Below, one piece after another: positions 30,461-33,626 of a DNA stretch of 33,626 nt. This DNA comes from CAZPXF01 sp964590945 (GTDB lineage: Bacteria; Bacillota; Clostridia; Lachnospirales; Lachnospiraceae). The DNA lies in the NCBI GenBank assembly GCA_964590945.1, contig CAZPXF010000012.1:1-33626 (forward strand). Direction: 5' to 3'. The translations under genes were made by a program, and so were the position numbers. Each line of letters begins with the position of its first letter. The stretch's first letter is position 1. A model generated the notes under the pieces. The model made no database searches. It saw only the letters and a program-made list of their open reading frames with translations, and was not told the DNA's origin.

Positions 30461-30524
30461 GCCGGAATGCCCAAAGGAAGCCGCTTGTAAGCGAGCTTAC
30501 GCGGCTGCCTTTGGGCATTCCGGC
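30461..30524. repeat. 64-base near-perfect hairpin next to the repeat array
   Basis: Outer 17-base perfect arms, GCCGGAATGCCCAAAGG (30461-30477) and CCTTTGGGCATTCCGGC (30508-30524), enclose AGCCGC/GCGGCT and GTAAGC/GCTTAC stems. It lies 14 bases beyond the yicC stop. No U-tract follows on either strand, so it looks more like a palindromic repeat element than a classical terminator, though it could protect the yicC mRNA end. Confidence 0.85.
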
Positions 30525-30538
30525 GCATGGCTCGTCAG

Positions 30539-31417
30539 TTATTCAATGTTTTGAATCTGCTCGCGTACTTTTTCTATCTCTGTTTTCAGGTTGATCGCAT
30601 CATTGGATGTTTCGAGGTCATTGGCCTTGGAAAGGATCGTATTGGCCTCCCGGTTCATCTCCTGTGCAATGAAATCCAGCTTACGCCCGATACCCTCATC
30701 ATAATCAAGCGTTGCTTTCATATGCTCTATGTGGCTCCGGAGACGTACCGTCTCTTCATCTGTACAAATCTTGTCCGCAAAGAGAACAAGTTCCGTCGCA
30801 ATGCGGTTCTCATCGATCTGTGTGGATTCCAGAACTTCAGAAAGCTTTGCTTCCAGCTTCTCCCGATATTCTGCAAGGATCTGCGGGGAACGTTTCTCAA
30901 TCTCATCCACAACGCTGAGCATGCCATCCAGTTTCCGGATCAGATCCTTCTTCAGGTTCTCTCCTTCAATTATACGAGTCTCGACAAACTGTTCACAGGC
31001 TCCTGAAACGGCCTTTTCAAGAATGCTCCACAGTTCCTTCTCATCCACATCCTGTTCTTCCATCGTAAGAATCTCCGGACACCTGGAGAGCGTAGATACA
31101 CGAATATCAAAATCCAGTCCGAACTGTTCCTGCATTGTGTGAAAAGCCTCCATATACTCCTCTGCAAGAGACGAATTGTACTTTAAAGAAACCTGTGACT
31201 CAGAAGTATCCTCGTATGTGATGAAAACATCAACCTTTCCTCTCTGAACGTATTGTTTCATCAGATTGCGGATTGATGTCTCGAAAAAATTCAGCTTCTT
31301 TGGCATGCGGATATTTACATCCAGATAGCGGTGATTTACGCCTTTCATCTCTACCGTAAATTTCCTCTCGGCTTCGGAGATCTCACAACGGCCAAAACCA
31401 GTCATACTTTTTATCAT
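30539..31417 (-). CDS. yicC: YicC family endoribonuclease (292 aa)
   Basis: YicC proteins (YloC in Bacillus) are RNases. The N-terminal signature is complete: MIKSMTGFGR, then GVNHRYLDVNIRMPKKL (about 26-42). The C-terminal DUF1732 part has EGIGRKLDFIAQEMNREANTILSKAND, holding the acidic residues of the proposed active site. Length is normal. A good promoter lies upstream (31500-31528). In Firmicutes the next genes are usually remA then gmk; here the repeat array occupies that spot. Confidence 0.95.
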   Translation of the reverse strand: MIKSMTGFGRCEISEAERKFTVEMKGVNHRYLDVNIRMPKKLNFFETSIRNLMKQYVQRGKVDVFITYEDTSESQVSLKYNSSLAEEYMEAFHTMQEQFGLDFDIRVSTLSRCPEILTMEEQDVDEKELWSILEKAVSGACEQFVETRIIEGENLKKDLIRKLDGMLSVVDEIEKRSPQILAEYREKLEAKLSEVLESTQIDENRIATELVLFADKICTDEETVRLRSHIEHMKATLDYDEGIGRKLDFIAQEMNREANTILSKANDLETSNDAINLKTEIEKVREQIQNIE

Positions 31418-31499
31418 ATCTTATTTCCTCTGTTCGTTCCTGATCTGTTCAGATGGCAGAATGCCGTTTCTGAACTGCTATTCAAACTAAATCTAATCT

Positions 31500-31528
31500 A
31501 TTATAGAGGATTTTAAAAATTCAGTCAA
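31500..31528 (-). promoter_or_regulatory. Promoter of yicC (and probably gmk-rpoZ)
   Basis: TTGACT (31523-31528), 17 bp, perfect TATAAT (31500-31505) on the minus strand, start near 31493, leader about 75 bases. Confidence 0.75.
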
Positions 31529-31602
31529 TGTATAGCCTCTTTTTTAAAATAAAAAAATCCGCATAAATTCAGGGTACTTTTCATGGGTAATATCATTTAA
31601 CA

Positions 31603-31630
31603 TTTACAAACCGGTATTTTATGATAAAAT
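31603..31630 (+). promoter_or_regulatory. Promoter of rqcH
   Basis: TTTACA (31603-31608), 16 bp, TAAAAT (31625-31630) preceded by TG at the extended -10 position. Start near 31637, 33 bases before the ATG. The 250-bp gap between yicC and rqcH is filled by this and the divergent yicC promoter. Confidence 0.6.
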
Positions 31631-31669
31631 GGATTACGGATTTTAATTTAAATGAAAGGGGATTCTTTC

Positions 31670-33403
31670 ATGGCTTTTGATGGAATTACTGTCGCAGCTG
31701 TCACAGAAGAGCTGAACCGGCAGATATTAAACGGGCGGATCAGCAAGATCGCACAGCCGGAGACGGATGAATTATTATTTACAATCAAGACGCAGGAAGG
31801 TCAGAAGCGGCTTGCCATCTCAGCAAACGCAAGTCTTCCGCTCATCTATCTGACGGATCAGAATAAACCCGGACCGATGACAGCGCCGAATTTCTGTATG
31901 CTGCTTCGCAAATACATTGGAAACGGGCGTATCACTGGCATCAGTCAGCCGGGACTGGAACGGATCATCCGGCTTGAGATCCAGCATTTGGACGAGCTTG
32001 GCGATCTGAGCACCAAATATCTCATCGTAGAGATCATGGGCAAGCACAGCAATATCATTTTCTGCCGGGATGATAACAGGATCCTCGATGCGATCAAGCA
32101 TGTTCCGGCGCAGATGAGTTCTGTCCGGGAGGTGCTTCCGGGACGCAGCTACTTTATCCCGGACACCATGCACAAAAAGGATCCGCTTTCGACGACTGAG
32201 GATGAATTTCTTCTGGTACTGCGCGGGAAAAAGCTTGCGCTCCAGAAGGCAATCTATACATCCTTTACCGGGATCAGTCCCGTCGCCGCTGTCAGTATCT
32301 GTGAACTGGCCGGCCTTGATGCAGGGATCCATACCGAGGAGGCAGACGACGATACCCTGCGGCATCTTTACCGTCAGTTCGCGATCTGTATGGAGGATGT
32401 TCAAAACGGCAATTTTGCTCCATGTATTTATTACAAAAACAAAGAACCATTTGAATTTGCCGCGCTTCCGCTCTGCCAGTATGGCGGATTTACGCGAAAG
32501 GAATACGCTTCTGTTTCCGAGGCTCTTACCGTGTATTACATGAGCCGGGATATGGCGACGCGAATCCGGCAGAAGTCTTCCGATCTTCGTCATATTGTGC
32601 AGACTGCCCTGGACCGCAGCCGCAAGAAATATGCCCTTCAGGCCGGACAGCTGAAGGATACGGAGGGGCGCGACAAATACAAGGTCTACGGAGAACTCAT
32701 CAATGTCTACGGATATGATCTGAAACCGGGCGCAAAGCATCTGGAAGCGCTGAATTATTATACAAATGAGACGATCCGGATACCTCTTGACGATACCAGA
32801 ACGCCGCAGGAGAATTCCCAGCGCTATTTTGAAAAATACAACAAACAGAAACGTACCTTTGAAGCGCTCTCCGGATTGATACAGGAAACGCAGAATGACA
32901 TCGCTTATCTGGAATCCATCACAAATGCACTGGATATCGCGCAGACGGAAGATGATCTGATGCAGATCCGGGACGAGCTTATGGAGACCGGCTTTATCCG
33001 CAAAAAGTTTTCGAAAAAAAAGAAAGCCTCCAAAAGCAAGCCTTTCCACTATATTTCCAGTGATGGATTTGATATTTATGTCGGGAAAAATAATCTGCAG
33101 AACGAGGAACTGACCTTCCGTTTCGCAAATGGGAACGACTGGTGGTTCCACGCAAAGAAAATGCCCGGCTCACACGTCATCGTAAAAACCAATGGCCGGG
33201 AACTCCCGGACCGCACATTTGAAGAGGCCGGACGGCTGGCCGCATACTATTCCAGCGGCAGGGGCACAGAAAAGATAGAAATCGATTATATCCAAAGAAA
33301 ACATGTGAAAAAGCCGACCGGAAGCAAGCCGGGATTTGTCGTTTATTATACGAATTATTCACTCATTATCGACTCAGATATTTCCTGTATTCGAGAAGCG
33401 TAG
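31670..33403 (+). CDS. rqcH: RqcH/NFACT family ribosome quality-control protein (577 aa)
   Basis: RqcH binds stalled 50S-peptidyl-tRNA complexes and directs C-terminal alanine tailing for degradation. The N-terminal NFACT-N (FbpA) domain opens with MAFDGITVAAVTEEL and has PNFCMLLRKYIGNG and LIVEIMGKHSNIIF. A coiled coil spans about 330-420. The C-terminal NFACT-R domain has YVGKNNLQNEELTF and DWWFHAKKMPGSHVIV. The Asp-Arg pair reported as important in Bacillus RqcH appears as Glu-Arg in GLERIIRLEI, a conservative change. ATG at 31670 has AAAGGGG seven bases upstream. Older annotations call this a fibronectin-binding protein. Confidence 0.95.
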   Translation: MAFDGITVAAVTEELNRQILNGRISKIAQPETDELLFTIKTQEGQKRLAISANASLPLIYLTDQNKPGPMTAPNFCMLLRKYIGNGRITGISQPGLERIIRLEIQHLDELGDLSTKYLIVEIMGKHSNIIFCRDDNRILDAIKHVPAQMSSVREVLPGRSYFIPDTMHKKDPLSTTEDEFLLVLRGKKLALQKAIYTSFTGISPVAAVSICELAGLDAGIHTEEADDDTLRHLYRQFAICMEDVQNGNFAPCIYYKNKEPFEFAALPLCQYGGFTRKEYASVSEALTVYYMSRDMATRIRQKSSDLRHIVQTALDRSRKKYALQAGQLKDTEGRDKYKVYGELINVYGYDLKPGAKHLEALNYYTNETIRIPLDDTRTPQENSQRYFEKYNKQKRTFEALSGLIQETQNDIAYLESITNALDIAQTEDDLMQIRDELMETGFIRKKFSKKKKASKSKPFHYISSDGFDIYVGKNNLQNEELTFRFANGNDWWFHAKKMPGSHVIVKTNGRELPDRTFEEAGRLAAYYSSGRGTEKIEIDYIQRKHVKKPTGSKPGFVVYYTNYSLIIDSDISCIREA

Positions 33404-33410
33404 CATATTC

Positions 33411-33439
33411 TCCGGGGCATCCTATATGGATTCCCCGGA
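33411..33439 (+). terminator. Hairpin after rqcH
   Basis: TCCGGGG (33411-33417) pairs with CCCCGGA (33433-33439), with inner ATCC/GGAT. It begins seven bases after the rqcH stop. The following sequence, AAATACATAGTTCTTCTTT, is only loosely U-rich, so termination is plausible but not certain. Confidence 0.5.
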
Positions 33440-33525
33440 AAATACATAGTTCTTCTTTCCGCCATCATCCGGATCAATAAAAATCACTCCGTTACTCCTT
33501 CCTGCACCTTCGGGATAAATTTTCT

Positions 33526-33626
33526 CATCGCTTTGACGCTTTTTGTCTTCTTAGGTGTCGCTTTCTTTTTTGCATCCTCACAAAAATACATCTGGGAGTT
33601 AAATTTCGCCTTTCCCCGGACCTTCG
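33526..33626 (-). CDS. Possible C-terminal end of an unidentified protein, cut by the window edge
   Basis: The minus strand is open from the right edge to a stop near 33526 and would encode about 32 residues including KFNSQMYFCEDAKKKATPKK and a Lys-rich tail. I do not recognise it. The fragment is too short to exclude chance, and the exact stop depends on a T/A-rich stretch near 33540. The 33440-33525 interval shows nothing else. Confidence 0.3.

Noticed and set aside
30198..30594. Open frames running through the N stretch on both strands
   Set aside because: Unknown bases cannot be translated and the flanking repeat changes frame every unit.
31820..33151. Long open frame (443 codons) on the minus strand
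   Set aside because: It is fully antisense to rqcH, has no ribosome site or recognisable domain, and reflects codon bias of the real gene.
1..33626. tRNA, rRNA, SRP RNA, tmRNA, phage or IS transposase genes
   Set aside because: I saw no tRNA-like cloverleafs, rRNA segments or transposase motifs. The Rpn-type protein is called transposase in some databases but shows no terminal inverted repeats here.

Overview
The window looks like chromosome from a spore-forming, low-to-moderate GC Clostridia, most likely a Lachnospiraceae gut anaerobe. The grounds are gene order (ylxM-ffh-rpsP-khpA-rimM-trmD-rplS-lepB-ylqF-rnhB-yraN; yicC-gmk-rpoZ-rimO-pgsA-cinA; nudix-spoIIM-xer), strong GGAGG ribosome binding sites, and spoIIM plus a Cys/Gly-rich small protein of the kind found in these bacteria. 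The genus is inference. Most genes are on the minus strand. A 100-base run of N at 30335-30434 marks an assembly gap. Region 1 (1-9720) is a housekeeping superoperon read leftwards from a clear promoter at 9662-9690: ylxM, ffh, rpsP, khpA, an internal hairpin, rimM, trmD, a possible L19 leader, rplS, two signal peptidases, rbgA, rnhB, yraN, pgeF, an MscS channel and a small unknown gene. It serves protein targeting and export, ribosome and tRNA maturation and envelope stress. Region 2 (9720-15612) holds xpt, a cytoplasmic-looking subtilase, a Cys-rich small protein, a nudix-spoIIM-xer block in the order known from Bacillus, an overlapping pair of unknown genes and a truA-like gene. Region 3 (15715-23939) is a catabolic locus for a short sugar acid. 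It runs garR, DUF1537 kinase A, DUF1537 kinase B, pdxA-type dehydrogenase, gntP permease, then a separately transcribed DeoR regulator, with a GntR/FCD regulator divergent at the right. An 18-bp perfect palindrome exactly fills the spacer of the garR promoter. A second promoter before kinase B lies inside a 12-bp inverted repeat that can pair with that gene's ribosome binding site. Region 4 (23940-25990) is accessory: an ABC-F pseudogene fragment, a small XRE regulator with a 25-bp dyad upstream, and an Rpn-type PD-(D/E)XK protein with twelve 12-bp tandem repeats. Region 5 (25991-31417) is the yicC-gmk-rpoZ-rimO-pgsA-cinA run, interrupted between yicC and gmk by a 58-bp tandem repeat array, the assembly gap and a 64-base hairpin. 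Region 6 (31670-33626) is rqcH and the edge of an unidentified gene. The most striking theme is that three enzymes have substitutions at residues considered catalytic: the second signal peptidase (general-base Lys is Arg, its Ser partner is Leu), the Xer protein (catalytic Arg is His, Lys lost, His is Asn) and the TruA protein (nucleophile Asp is Glu). I read all three directly from the codons.
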